NCBI GenBank assembly: GCA_002270465.1 | Contig: NQOF01000008.1 | Coordinates: 124,001 to 188,000 of the forward strand | Direction of reading: 5' to 3' | DNA length: 64,000 bases | DNA from: Blautia hominis | GTDB taxonomy: Bacteria > Bacillota > Clostridia > Lachnospirales > Lachnospiraceae | In this document: one piece after another, positions 51,297-60,741 of the stretch | Layout: each line of letters begins with the position of its first letter | Numbering within the stretch: the first letter of the stretch is position 1 | Position numbers and translations under genes: made by a program | The notes under the pieces: generated by a model | The model's input: the letters and a program-made list of their open reading frames with translations, nothing else | Told to the model about the DNA's origin: nothing | The model's database searches: none

Positions 51297-52123
51297 AGGG
51301 GTAAAATCTTTGCCGGAAGTAAAGTAGCAGCAGTAAAATGCGGGGAGCTTTTTTGATTCCGAAAGGACTTAGTGGGTTACGCCAAGAATGGTACCGGTAA
51401 GTTTTGCGTAGATTCTGGAATTATTGTGAAGGTGAACATAAGGGGATAATAGGTTATATTTAAAGCATGGGAATGCTAATCGTTATAGTGAAAATGTTTT
51501 TGAAAAACCGTTATATGGAAAGGCATGGTGCTTTTGTATCAGAGCCAGTATGATATATGGTAATACTGATAGCGCTGCAAAAGGTATTCCGGGAATCAGA
51601 AATGCAAAATAAGATTTTTAGGGGCATAATGATTAAGGGAAAGGGCTGCCAATGAAGATTGCAATTTAGAATTATTCGATTGTGTACAAGTGAACAAGAT
51701 GTTAAAATACAAATAATGACTTGCTGGTCATACAAAAAATAGGGGGGGACCAATCCCTGTAGATTACAATAAATTATGGAAAATACATGAAGAACGTAAA
51801 AAGTTGGTAATGGAGTTGATCATAACTGCAAAAATTCATACCAATGTGCTAGTGAATCATGGGAAGATGAAGATGTTCGCGTGGGAGTGTTGTGTAGGGT
51901 ATGTGAGATTCCGGAATGTAAATCAGACGAGATCGCGGACATTGTTTGACTGTATAGAAAATTATTAAATATAGTGGTGGAATAGACGAGAAACCGGATA
52001 ATTTAACCTTAGAAAAACGCAAATTAACATAATGGTTTACGAAAGACGTGTCGGACGGTATAAAGGTTGACCGTAAATCAAGAGACGATCAGAAAATGGA
52101 TCATTATATGAAGGAAGATCAAC
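51297..52123. other. 827-base region of decayed sequence
   Basis: No intact gene. It holds a recognisable pseudogene of an XRE-type regulator (51753-51949). The rest contains short coding-like fragments broken by stops (for example around 51450-51610) that I could not assign. The composition is AT-rich like the island. Confidence 0.5.
51753..51949 (+). pseudogene. Decayed XRE/Cro-type helix-turn-helix regulator
   Basis: Translation from 51759 gives V-D-Y-N-K-L-W-K-I and continues to L-V-N-H-G-K; after a one-base shift near 51862 it resumes as D-E-D-V-R-V-G-V-L-C-R-V-C-E and ends C-K-S-D-E-I-A-D-I-V-stop. The joined sequence of about 65 residues fits the small Cro/CI-type regulators with Y-N-K-L-W-K at the start and G-K-D-E-D-V near the middle. 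The expected start codon position (51753) reads ATC. So both the start and the frame are lost. Such regulators often control restriction-modification operons. Confidence 0.6.
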
Positions 52124-53707
52124 ATGTTTAAAATTACAGAAGGCGACTTTAAAAATCAGATATACGGAGAGGAAGTTTATCTGTCAAATTGGCCGATGCT
52201 CTATATACTGGACAATGGAAAGCAAGCCTATATTGGAGAGTCTAATCATGTAAAAAATCGTATGTCTCAGCACCATAATTCTTTAGATAAGAGAATTTTT
52301 GACAAGGTGCATTTTATTTATTCCTCAAAATTTAATCAGTCAGTTACATTTGATTATGAGTCAAAACTTATTCAGTATATCACAGCAGATGAACTTTATG
52401 AGGTTCGCAACAAAAATGCCGGAATGGCTGAAAAAGAATATTATGGAAAAAAAGAGTATGATGAAAAGTTTCAGGTCCTTTGGAGAAGATTACAGCGTGA
52501 AAAAATAGTAAAGCATTCTCTGGAAGAATTAGAAAATTCCGATCTGTTTAAGTATTCCCCGTACAAGGAACTGAATAATGATCAAAGAACTGCTGTAGAA
52601 GAGATAATCAATTCCTTGAAACAAGATGAGAAGCAGACAGTTGTTGTAAATGGCTGGCCGGGAAGCGGAAAGACAATTGTTGCAATCTTTTTACTTAAGT
52701 ATTTACGGGACAGTGAATCGTTTAAGGATAAAAAGATTGGTTTTGTTGTTCCGCAGACTTCGCTTAGAAAAACACTAAAAGGTATTTTCAAAAGTATTTA
52801 TGGATTAAAGTCATCAGATGTATTATCGCCATCGGATGTGACAAAACAGTTTTATGATATTCTGCTTGTTGATGAAGCCCATAGGCTGCATCAGTATAAA
52901 AATATTTCATACATGGGCGCTTTTAAGAAGAACTGTGAAAAAATCGGGTTGACAATAGAAAGCGATGAACTGGATTGGATACTACATCAATGCAAATGCC
53001 CGGTACTTTTTTATGATGAAATGCAGGTAGTCGGCCCATCTGGAATTGATGTGCGAAGATTTCATAAAAAGATGGAAATTGAACAGACGAAGCGTATGAT
53101 CTCCTACTATAATTTATTGACACAGATGCGGGTAAATGGTGGCAATGATTATATTGAATATGTGAAAAATATTTTGTCAGGTAATGTTAGGGAAAAGAAA
53201 ACATTTGATAAGTATGAATTTAAACTGATGACGGATTTTAAGGCATTTAATCAACTGATGTACCAAAAGGAGGAAGAAGTACAGCTTGTAAGAATGGCAG
53301 CCGGATATGCCTGGGAATGGATCAGCAAGAATGACAAAACAGTTTATGATATTGAAATTCAGGGTATAAAGAAACTATGGAACCATTGTACAGAGGGATG
53401 GGTTCATTCAAGCGAAGCGATTAACGAGGTGGGGTGTATTCACTCAACACAAGGTTATGATCTGAATTATGCCTTTATCATTTTTGGCGAAGAAATCGGC
53501 TATGATCCGGTTAGTAAAAGTATCATAATCCGGCCACAAAACTATTATGATCAAAATGGTAAAAAGACTGTAGAATATGAGGAGCTTAAGGAATACATAC
53601 AGCACATCTATTATGTTCTTATGACCAGAGGAATCCGAGGCTCTTATTTATATGTATGTGACCAGGAATTACGAAAATATATTTCACAGTATGTAGATAC
53701 AGTATAA
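52124..53707 (+). CDS. GIY-YIG nuclease domain fused to DUF2075 helicase
   Basis: A 527-residue protein. Residues 20-110 form a GIY-YIG-type nuclease fold (M-L-Y-I-L-D-N, then A-Y-I-G-E-S-N-H-V-K-N-R-M). Residues 150-525 form a DUF2075 superfamily 1-like helicase: Walker A G-W-P-G-S-G-K-T (about 175), Walker B L-L-V-D-E-A-H-R-L (about 247), a glutamine-rich motif near T-Q-G-Y-D-L-N and V-L-M-T-R-G at the end. ATG follows AAGGAAG. It is the first intact gene of the defence operon. Probably acts on DNA; a link to restriction is inferred from context. Confidence 0.85.
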   Translation: MFKITEGDFKNQIYGEEVYLSNWPMLYILDNGKQAYIGESNHVKNRMSQHHNSLDKRIFDKVHFIYSSKFNQSVTFDYESKLIQYITADELYEVRNKNAGMAEKEYYGKKEYDEKFQVLWRRLQREKIVKHSLEELENSDLFKYSPYKELNNDQRTAVEEIINSLKQDEKQTVVVNGWPGSGKTIVAIFLLKYLRDSESFKDKKIGFVVPQTSLRKTLKGIFKSIYGLKSSDVLSPSDVTKQFYDILLVDEAHRLHQYKNISYMGAFKKNCEKIGLTIESDELDWILHQCKCPVLFYDEMQVVGPSGIDVRRFHKKMEIEQTKRMISYYNLLTQMRVNGGNDYIEYVKNILSGNVREKKTFDKYEFKLMTDFKAFNQLMYQKEEEVQLVRMAAGYAWEWISKNDKTVYDIEIQGIKKLWNHCTEGWVHSSEAINEVGCIHSTQGYDLNYAFIIFGEEIGYDPVSKSIIIRPQNYYDQNGKKTVEYEELKEYIQHIYYVLMTRGIRGSYLYVCDQELRKYISQYVDTV

Positions 53708-53728
53708 TTTGAAAAGGGGTATGGCAAA

Positions 53729-54070
53729 ATGACGCAGGATACGATAAACGAAGTGTTAAAATTCCGGGATGACAGAGATTGGAAGCAATTCCATAATCCT
53801 AAGGATCTGGCGATTTCGATCAGTCTGGAAGCTGCTGAATTATTGGAGGTGTTCCAGTGGAGTGCAGAAGATGTGGTGTGCGAAAATAAGCTTAATAAGA
53901 TAAGAGAAGAACTTGCTGATGTAGTGAATTACTGTATTCTCATGGCAGATGCTTGTGGGCTGGATTTGGATGAGATTGTTCATGAAAAAGTGCAGTTGAA
54001 CAATGAAAAATATCCGGTGGAAAAAGCGTTTGGGAATAAGGAGAAGTATACGGAATTAAAAGATAAATGA
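53729..54070 (+). CDS. MazG-like nucleotide pyrophosphohydrolase
   Basis: A 113-residue all-helical protein with the MazG/dUTPase-like metal sites: L-E-A-A-E-L-L-E (about 30-37) and E-E-L-A-D-V-V-N-Y (about 59-67). Single-domain members hydrolyse (d)NTPs to monophosphates. Its place 21 bases after the helicase and before Vsr and restriction genes suggests nucleotide-pool or modified-nucleotide control during defence (inference). Confidence 0.88.
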   Translation: MTQDTINEVLKFRDDRDWKQFHNPKDLAISISLEAAELLEVFQWSAEDVVCENKLNKIREELADVVNYCILMADACGLDLDEIVHEKVQLNNEKYPVEKAFGNKEKYTELKDK

Positions 54071-54101
54071 TTTTGTACTTTATAATAGGAGTTGATTTTT
54101 A

Positions 54102-54584
54102 GTGGGAACCAAAAAACCTACTGAACCTAGATTTTATGGAGAAGTGACAGAAAAAAGTCATAAAACCATGAGCCATATTCGTGGCAAAGATACAGCGATT
54201 GAAACAAAATTAAGAAAGGCATTGTGGAAAAAGGGATACCGATATAGAAAGAACTATAAAAATTTACCGGGAAGACCAGATATAGTTTTAACTAAGTATC
54301 GTATTGCGATTTTTTGTGACAGTGAGTTTTTCCACGGGAAAGATTGGGAAGTTCTACGGCCCCGCTTGGAAAAAGGAAGAAATCCGGATTACTGGGTGAA
54401 AAAAATCCAGCGTAATATGGAACGGGATATTGAAAAAGATCAAGCATTACTGTATCTGGGATGGTCGGTTATTCATTTTTGGGGGAAAGATATACTAGAA
54501 AAACCAGAGGAATGTGTTCAAGTGATAGAGGAAGTGATCTTTGATCAACAAATGGAGAAGATAGATTTCGATGAGGAGATTTAA
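54102..54584 (+). CDS. vsr: Very short patch repair (Vsr) endonuclease
   Basis: A 160-residue T:G mismatch endonuclease, usual partner of C5-cytosine methyltransferases because it repairs deaminated 5-methylcytosine. Motifs: M-S-H-I-R-G-K-D-T-A-I-E near 25-37, L-P-G-R-P-D-I-V-L-T (catalytic Asp, about 65) and F-F-H-G-K-D-W. The zinc-binding Cys/His set of the E. coli enzyme is reduced. GTG 54102 follows AGGAG. Stop is one base before the next gene. Supports a true 5-methylcytosine modification in this system. Confidence 0.92.
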   Translation: MGTKKPTEPRFYGEVTEKSHKTMSHIRGKDTAIETKLRKALWKKGYRYRKNYKNLPGRPDIVLTKYRIAIFCDSEFFHGKDWEVLRPRLEKGRNPDYWVKKIQRNMERDIEKDQALLYLGWSVIHFWGKDILEKPEECVQVIEEVIFDQQMEKIDFDEEI

Positions 54585-54585
54585 A

Positions 54586-56013
54586 ATGGATTTTATATTA
54601 GAGTATGATGAGACTGATCCCATATCAATTGAAGAATATGGAAAAAAATTGGTTGGAAAAACATTTGCAGAGGTATGTGAAGAAGATGATATCACAAAAG
54701 CCATGGTGGTTCGAGAAATTAATAACTACGAAGTAAAACATGAAAATAAAAAGAGAAAAGGTGGACTTGGTGAATTAATAGAAGAAAGATATTTTCACTA
54801 TCAGGCAAATAATGATGCTAAACCAGATTTTGACAAAGCAGGGGTAGAATTAAAAGTAACACCGTATAAGGTGAATAAAAATGGAACTATATCTGCAAAG
54901 GAGAGGCTTATTCTTACTATGATTGATTACTATTCAGTTGTTAACGAAACCTTTGTAGAAAGCCATATGTGGCAAAAGGCAAGATTGATTTTATTGATTT
55001 ATTATTTGTATCGAAAAGAGATTGAAAATAGATTGGATTATAAAATTGGTTATGTGAAATTGTTTTCACCGGCAGAACAGGATATCAAGATAATTGAGCA
55101 TGATTTTTATGTCATAAAAGAAAAGATAAAGGCTGGAAAGGCACATGAATTGTCTGAGAGTGATACACTTTATTTGGGTGCAGCTCCAAAGGCGTCTAGC
55201 TCAAGAGATAGACGAAAACAACCTTTTAGTAGCGAGTTAGCAAAACCGAGGGCATTTGCATTTAAGAATTCTTATATGACCTATGTATTGAATAATTACG
55301 TCATTCCAGGCAAGATTACTTATGAACCAATTATCAAAGGAATAGCGGAAGCCTCTTTTGAGGAGTATGTCGTAGAGAAGATAAATAAATATTGTGGGTA
55401 TACCGTCAGAGATTTATGTGAGGAATTTCAGGTTGATTTCCATAAAAAAACAAAAAATTTGGAAGCAATGCTAGCGTATAGAATCCTGGGAATTAAAGGA
55501 AATCATGCAGAAGAATTTGAAAAAGCTAATATTGTTGTAAAGACGATTAGGATAGAAAAGAATAATAAAATCAGAGAAAATATGTCATTTCCTACGTTTA
55601 AATTTAAAGAATTAGTAGAAGAGGAATGGGATGAATCTACTTTTGGAAACTATCTTCGCGAGACTCGTTTTTTGTTCGTTGTCTATAAATATAATGGAGA
55701 AAATGAATTAAGGTTGAAGGGATGTCAATTTTGGAATATTCCATACAAGGATTTGGAAGGTGATGTTAAATCAGTATGGGAAGCTACAAAGCAAGTGGTG
55801 CTGGACGGATTGGAGATAAAAGTCAGAAATGGGAAACATTATAATAATTTTCCTAAAGCATCTGATAATCCAGTATGTCATGTCAGACCACACGCAAGAA
55901 ATGCTAAAGATACCTATGAATTACCAGACGGTAGAGAGTTTCCAAAACAATGCTTTTGGCTAAATAATTCGTACATATTGAGTAAATTAGAAAAAAGATT
56001 TTTGGAAAAATAG
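54586..56013 (+). CDS. Sau3AI/MutH-family restriction endonuclease 1
   Basis: A 475-residue protein of the Sau3AI type: an N-terminal MutH-like catalytic domain and a C-terminal related domain that binds a second site. The active site is visible: Glu in G-G-L-G-E-L-I-E, then K-P-D-F (Asp about 83) and V-E-L-K (about 90-93), the D...ExK core. ATG 54586 follows GAGGAG just after the Vsr stop; an in-frame ATG at 54571 lies inside Vsr. The recognition sequence cannot be assigned; GATC in Sau3AI is only a family precedent. Confidence 0.88.
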   Translation: MDFILEYDETDPISIEEYGKKLVGKTFAEVCEEDDITKAMVVREINNYEVKHENKKRKGGLGELIEERYFHYQANNDAKPDFDKAGVELKVTPYKVNKNGTISAKERLILTMIDYYSVVNETFVESHMWQKARLILLIYYLYRKEIENRLDYKIGYVKLFSPAEQDIKIIEHDFYVIKEKIKAGKAHELSESDTLYLGAAPKASSSRDRRKQPFSSELAKPRAFAFKNSYMTYVLNNYVIPGKITYEPIIKGIAEASFEEYVVEKINKYCGYTVRDLCEEFQVDFHKKTKNLEAMLAYRILGIKGNHAEEFEKANIVVKTIRIEKNNKIRENMSFPTFKFKELVEEEWDESTFGNYLRETRFLFVVYKYNGENELRLKGCQFWNIPYKDLEGDVKSVWEATKQVVLDGLEIKVRNGKHYNNFPKASDNPVCHVRPHARNAKDTYELPDGREFPKQCFWLNNSYILSKLEKRFLEK

Positions 56014-56096
56014 AAAAAGATCTTTACAAAGTGCCATATTTATCATACAATTAATCGGAATAGTTACATGTAAAATAATAGATTGAGGTGTTTTGA

Positions 56097-57482
56097 ATGA
56101 AAAAAACTGTTTGTGAATTATTTGCAGGGGTAGGTGGATTCCGTTGTGGGTTAAACCATATAAAAACATTGGAGGATGTAAATAAAAAAGAAAAATGGAA
56201 TACTGTCTGGTTTAATCAGTGGGAGCCAGCAGAGAAGAAGACACAGTATGCACATGATTGTTATGTATATCGATTTGGCAATAGATACGATATTAATGGA
56301 AATGATACTACAAATGTCGATATAGAAGAGGTTGATAAGTCTTCTATTCCTGATTTTAATCTTCTGGTTGGTGGATTTCCTTGCCAAGATTATTCGGTGG
56401 CTTCATCATTGGCTACATCAAAGGGTCTAGAAGGGAAAAAAGGTATCTTATGGTGGTCCATACGAGACACTATAGAAGCAAAGCAGCCGCCATTTATATT
56501 ACTTGAAAATGTTGATAGATTATTAAAATCCCCAGCGAAACAGAGGGGAAGAGACTTTGGGATTATTTTGGCTTGCCTTAGAGATCAGGGATATACGGTC
56601 GAATGGCGTGTGATCAATGCGGCAGATTATGGATATCAACAGCGTAGAAGACGTACCTTTATTTTTGCCTATAGGGATGATATGAAATACTGTACTACCA
56701 TTCAAGAAAAAGTTGGATATAAGTATAGTGATAGTTTAGAAGCACAGAGAATAAGCATGGGTAAACTTTTGCTGAAGGATGGATTCTTTGCTGAAACATT
56801 TCCTGTCAACGATGTTGATAATAAAAAAATTTTGATAACGAAACTTCCGGATGGGATAGGAGAGTTATCTGAGCACTTTAGTTTTGGATTTGAAAATACA
56901 GGGATTATGAAAGATGGAGTTGTATATAGTGTTAAGACAACTCCAAAATTTGATGGTACACAGATAACGTTAGGAGATATTATGGAAACAGGAGATGTAG
57001 ATGAATCCTATTTTATCTCAGAAGAAAAGCTTTATTATACGGATCCATTGGTTACGAGAAGTGACGAAACAAAGGGAAAGCTACCTAAAGAAGACCGTCA
57101 AACATGGCAGTATTTGAAAGGGGGGAAAAAACTATCTAGAAAATCATCGAATGGTCATGAGTATATTTTTTCTGAGGGAGCCATTGCGATGTTGGATAGT
57201 TATGATAAACCTGCCCGTACCATGCTGACATCAGAAGGTGGTTTTAGTAGGACAACGCATATTGTAAAAGATAAACAGACAGGAAGAATCCGATTGTTAA
57301 CAGCTACGGAGACTGAACGTATACAAGGGTTTCCAACAGATCATACAAAATTTTGTTTGGTCAATGAAGAAGTTGTCGAAATGCCAGTTAAGAAAAGGCG
57401 TTTTATGATGGGGAATGCATTGGTGGTAAATTTGATTGAGGATATGGAAAGAACCCTTGATGCTATTTTCGACCAGGAGTAA
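56097..57482 (+). CDS. DNA (cytosine-5-)-methyltransferase
   Basis: A 461-residue C5 methyltransferase. Motif I is E-L-F-A-G-V-G-G-F-R (about 7-16), motif IV G-G-F-P-C-Q-D-Y-S with the catalytic Cys (about 97), motif VI L-L-E-N-V-D-R, motif VIII Q-Q-R-R-R-R-T-F (about 182), and motifs IX-X near the end (E-R-I-Q-G-F-P, then M-G-N-A-L-V-V). The target recognition region lies between about 260 and 395. It protects host DNA from the two flanking Sau3AI-like nucleases. ATG follows GAGGTG. Confidence 0.93.
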   Translation: MKKTVCELFAGVGGFRCGLNHIKTLEDVNKKEKWNTVWFNQWEPAEKKTQYAHDCYVYRFGNRYDINGNDTTNVDIEEVDKSSIPDFNLLVGGFPCQDYSVASSLATSKGLEGKKGILWWSIRDTIEAKQPPFILLENVDRLLKSPAKQRGRDFGIILACLRDQGYTVEWRVINAADYGYQQRRRRTFIFAYRDDMKYCTTIQEKVGYKYSDSLEAQRISMGKLLLKDGFFAETFPVNDVDNKKILITKLPDGIGELSEHFSFGFENTGIMKDGVVYSVKTTPKFDGTQITLGDIMETGDVDESYFISEEKLYYTDPLVTRSDETKGKLPKEDRQTWQYLKGGKKLSRKSSNGHEYIFSEGAIAMLDSYDKPARTMLTSEGGFSRTTHIVKDKQTGRIRLLTATETERIQGFPTDHTKFCLVNEEVVEMPVKKRRFMMGNALVVNLIEDMERTLDAIFDQE

Positions 57483-57543
57483 CAACTTAAGCAGAGGATT
57501 TTTATGGGTTGAAAACTAAGTAATATGAGAAAGTGAATAGAAT

Positions 57544-59090
57544 ATGGGTATTCGTGAAATAAATATGCAGGAAGAGATTCCACATTATACTAAAGAACAG
57601 GTATATGGAATCCTAATTCCTACCATAGGTAAAACACTTGAAGAGCTGGATATCAATCGAGTTTTTGATAAGACAGTTATGAATCCAAAGGTGACAGGTA
57701 TTGCCGGAGATGTAATTGAACAGTCTGTGTTTGGCTATAAGGCAAATAATAAGCAGATACCGGATTTGAATGTGGACAATGAAGATGTAGAGTTAAAGAC
57801 TATCGGTATTCAGCAAAAATCTCGCGGTTTATGGTATGCGAAAGAGCCTTGCAGTATTACCGCTGTATCTATATCTACGATAGAACAAGAGACTTTTGAA
57901 ACATCTAAATTTTGGCATAAATCACAGAGGATTTTATTTGTTTATTATCATTATCTAACGGAGATGACTGTAAAAGCAGCAGGGTATAAGGATTTTCAAG
58001 TAAAGAATTTCTATTTCTATAATTGTACTGATGATGATAAAGTGATTATAGCAAGTGATTGGCAAAAAGTACATGATTTTATTGCTGATATTCATAAAAG
58101 ATATCCAGATAAAGAAAGCAGAAAAAAAGAATATCCTAATCTTTCTACAGTTGTGAATAAGCATTTGGAGTATTTGGATACATCTCCGAAATATCCTAAT
58201 GCACCTAGGTTTCGTTTTAGAGCAAGGTTTGTTACGGTTATCGTACAGAGTTCAATCAATAATACATATGAAAAATCTGACCGTCATTATTTTGGTATAA
58301 ATGATGTCGAAAAGGAGTGTATAGAATATACAAGACGATATAAAGGTATGACCTTAAATGAGTTATGTCGTGAGTTTGGTGTGGATAATAACATTAGTTG
58401 TAAACAAGCCGGTGAGAAAATAATTACAAAAATGTTTGGAGGAACTAAAAAGATTTCTCGGATTGAGCAGCTTGCGATGTTTGGATTAAATGGGCAGATC
58501 GTTGTTTTAAATAAAAATGGAGGAAGGACAGAAAACTTGAAATTGTCTGCATGTCCTTTGGATTTTTCTGATTTTCAAATTATAGATGGAGAACAAAAAA
58601 ATTTGAAGATACAGATGTTTATAGCTTTTTTAATGATTACAGATTGTTGTGTCCAGTATTCCAAGAACATCCAAGAATGATAGTAGGCCCCGATGGAAAG
58701 AAAATGATCACTCAGGTTATTTATGGTGAGAATACCTTTGAGGGGGTTAAAATCTTGGAATTGGGGACAGATGAAATTATGTCATCGGTAAGAGCATCCT
58801 GGGAAGAAGCAAAACGTTTAGTACAAACGGGTGAATTAACAGTAACAGTTATGAGGAGAAAAGATGGATCTGTTCGTTATACAGCTAAAACAGGAATTGA
58901 GATGTTACAAACAAATCTTCCAAAAGCATTGGATAATGTGATTTTTTTTCGTGGAACAGGAAAAGATGCGACTGATAAAGTGATCGTTAATGGCTTAAAA
59001 ATGTTCCGACAAAATTATTGGGTTAAAGGAACTTATGTTGTAGAACTACTGAATAAGATGAAATATTTAGGAGAATACGAAAAAGGCTGA
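57544..59090 (+). pseudogene. Sau3AI/MutH-family restriction endonuclease 2, frameshifted
   Basis: A second Sau3AI-like gene, about 515 residues when joined. The first frame runs 57544-58680, with the active site E-Q-S-V-F-G (Glu), I-P-D-L-N and V-E-L-K-T (about 72-83). Near 58595 there is a run of seven A in the heptamer A-AAA-AAT; after it the homologous reading continues one frame back as F-E-D-T-D-V-Y-S-F-F and on through the frame ending at 59090, covering the whole C-terminal part. So it is either a simple frameshift mutation or a -1 programmed frameshift; the heptamer fits the usual slippery pattern. Length and layout otherwise match nuclease 1. Confidence 0.75.
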
Positions 59091-59097
59091 ATAAGCT

Positions 59098-59259
59098 ATG
59101 AAGCATCCAAATTATAATGACACGGATGAGGTATCTTCTTGCAAAGAAATTATGGCAAGCGGTGCAGACTATTGAAGATTTAAACTGGCGTGTATCTTGG
59201 ATGTTCATTAGGATGATATCGTATCAATAGAAACAGAAGATTATTTAAATGAGGTGTGA
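59098..59259 (+). pseudogene. Remnant of a small reading frame
   Basis: Between the nuclease and the GHKL gene three coding-like pieces lie in different frames: M-K-H-P-N-Y-N-D-T-D-E (59098 on), R-Y-L-L-A-K-K-L-W-Q-A-V-Q-T-I-E-D-L-N-W (from 59129), and D-D-I-V-S-I-E-T-E-D-Y-L-N-E-V ending with a stop at 59259. Together they look like a broken gene of about 50 codons. No family assigned. Confidence 0.35.
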
Positions 59260-59262
59260 TAA

Positions 59263-60738
59263 ATGGGCAAGCGTATTGTGAAAAATTATCCTTCTCCACG
59301 TTTGATGGAAACAATTGGTGCAACGAATCAAACGACTCCTGAGGCCATTGGAGAATTGGTTGCAAATTGCTTTGACGCCCGTTATCAGGATGAAAAACTT
59401 GCAATAACCATCGACGTGCGAAATGGAAGCATCACAGTCATTGATAACGGAAAAGGTATGGAATTTTCCATTCTGGAAAAAGCGGTATGTATTGCCGAAG
59501 ATATGTCTAGATATATTGAAAGAGGAGAAGGGGCAAAGGGCCATTTCGGAATGGGTTTTAAGACATCCTGTTCAACCCTTGGTAATTATTATGAAATCTA
59601 CACCAGACCAGTAGATGGGAATGTCGAATATTATACGTCGTTTGATATTAGTGATTACGGAACACGACCAGCCGGGTCAGATGCATGGGACGTGGAAATT
59701 GAAGATTTCCTGCCTTCTGAAAATTCCCCTTTAGGCGCAGCTGGACATGGAACTGCTTTTGTTATAAGCAGATTAAAAAATAAAAATCCTATGGTAAGTG
59801 CAATACTAGCTTACATGGGAGAAGCTTTTAAGGCTCATCTAGATCATGGCGATAGAATCACCATTATTGATGAATCTGGTACTAATGATGCGGAGCCAAT
59901 CAAATATAATTTCATTAAAGGAACAAAAGTCGAAATTGATGAGATTTTTGGGCCGGAAGACAAATATCATATTACTGGCTGGATGGCATTGGATTCTCAG
60001 ACTCATAACAACGGTTTTTATGGATTTAATATTTATAGACATAATCAGCTAGTAGAAAAATACGACAAGACTTGGTTTAGAGCACATCTGATGACAAGCC
60101 GAATTATTGGTGAAGTTAATATGGACTTTTTGGATGCAACTTTCTATAAGCAGGGTATTCAGCAATCAGAAGACTGGATGTTCGTTGCCGCTCATATGAA
60201 AGAATACTTGAAAGGTATTGTTACGGCATCAAATAATGTGAGCAAAAAAGGAAATATTAATAATCCGAGCGAGCTTAAGAAAATAGTTAATACGCTGCGT
60301 GACGATTATGAGGTTGATGGTGAAGTGAGTGAGGAGGATTTTGGCGAAAAAAAACCTTCTACAAAGAAAGGTGAAAGAGACGAGAAGCCAAGTATCAATG
60401 ATACCATCAAGAATATCGTTACTGAAGAGGCTCTGACTTTGGAAGATGAAGGAGAAATTATCATTACTTATCTTGAAAAAGAGAGTGGAAGCAGTATACA
60501 TGCACCATTTGACTATATTTTTGCTGAAAGTGATGATGACGATACTGCAGAATTGCAGGTGCTACTGTTTAAGAATCACCCTTTATGGAAGAAGAAGGTT
60601 GATGACGATGTAAAGAAAGTACTTGCAACATCTGATGCTATTTATAGATTACTTGTGGAAAAACTTAGTTATGATGCGTCCAAGGCCCTGAAAATTCGAA
60701 ATGAATGGGTAGTTAAGCGCACGGAAGGGATGAAATAA
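59263..60738 (+). CDS. GHKL (MORC/MutL-like) ATPase
   Basis: A 491-residue ATP-binding protein of the Hsp90/MutL/MORC class. N-box E-A-I-G-E-L-V-A-N-C-F-D-A-R (about 27-40), G1 box D-N-G-K-G-M (about 61-66), G2 box G-A-K-G-H-F-G-M-G-F-K (about 92-102). A lysine/glutamate-rich linker (about 360-385) separates a C-terminal helical part. ATP-driven clamp action on DNA is usual for this fold. GHKL ATPases of this kind were described in restriction-modification operons by Iyer, Abhiman and Aravind (2008). ATG follows GAGGTG; the next gene starts three bases after its stop. Confidence 0.88.
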   Translation: MGKRIVKNYPSPRLMETIGATNQTTPEAIGELVANCFDARYQDEKLAITIDVRNGSITVIDNGKGMEFSILEKAVCIAEDMSRYIERGEGAKGHFGMGFKTSCSTLGNYYEIYTRPVDGNVEYYTSFDISDYGTRPAGSDAWDVEIEDFLPSENSPLGAAGHGTAFVISRLKNKNPMVSAILAYMGEAFKAHLDHGDRITIIDESGTNDAEPIKYNFIKGTKVEIDEIFGPEDKYHITGWMALDSQTHNNGFYGFNIYRHNQLVEKYDKTWFRAHLMTSRIIGEVNMDFLDATFYKQGIQQSEDWMFVAAHMKEYLKGIVTASNNVSKKGNINNPSELKKIVNTLRDDYEVDGEVSEEDFGEKKPSTKKGERDEKPSINDTIKNIVTEEALTLEDEGEIIITYLEKESGSSIHAPFDYIFAESDDDDTAELQVLLFKNHPLWKKKVDDDVKKVLATSDAIYRLLVEKLSYDASKALKIRNEWVVKRTEGMK

Positions 60739-60741
60739 GCT

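Noticed and set aside
51330-51365. Terminator after the DUF6602 gene (GGGGAGCTTTTTTG)
   Set aside because: There is a T-run but no convincing stem before it.
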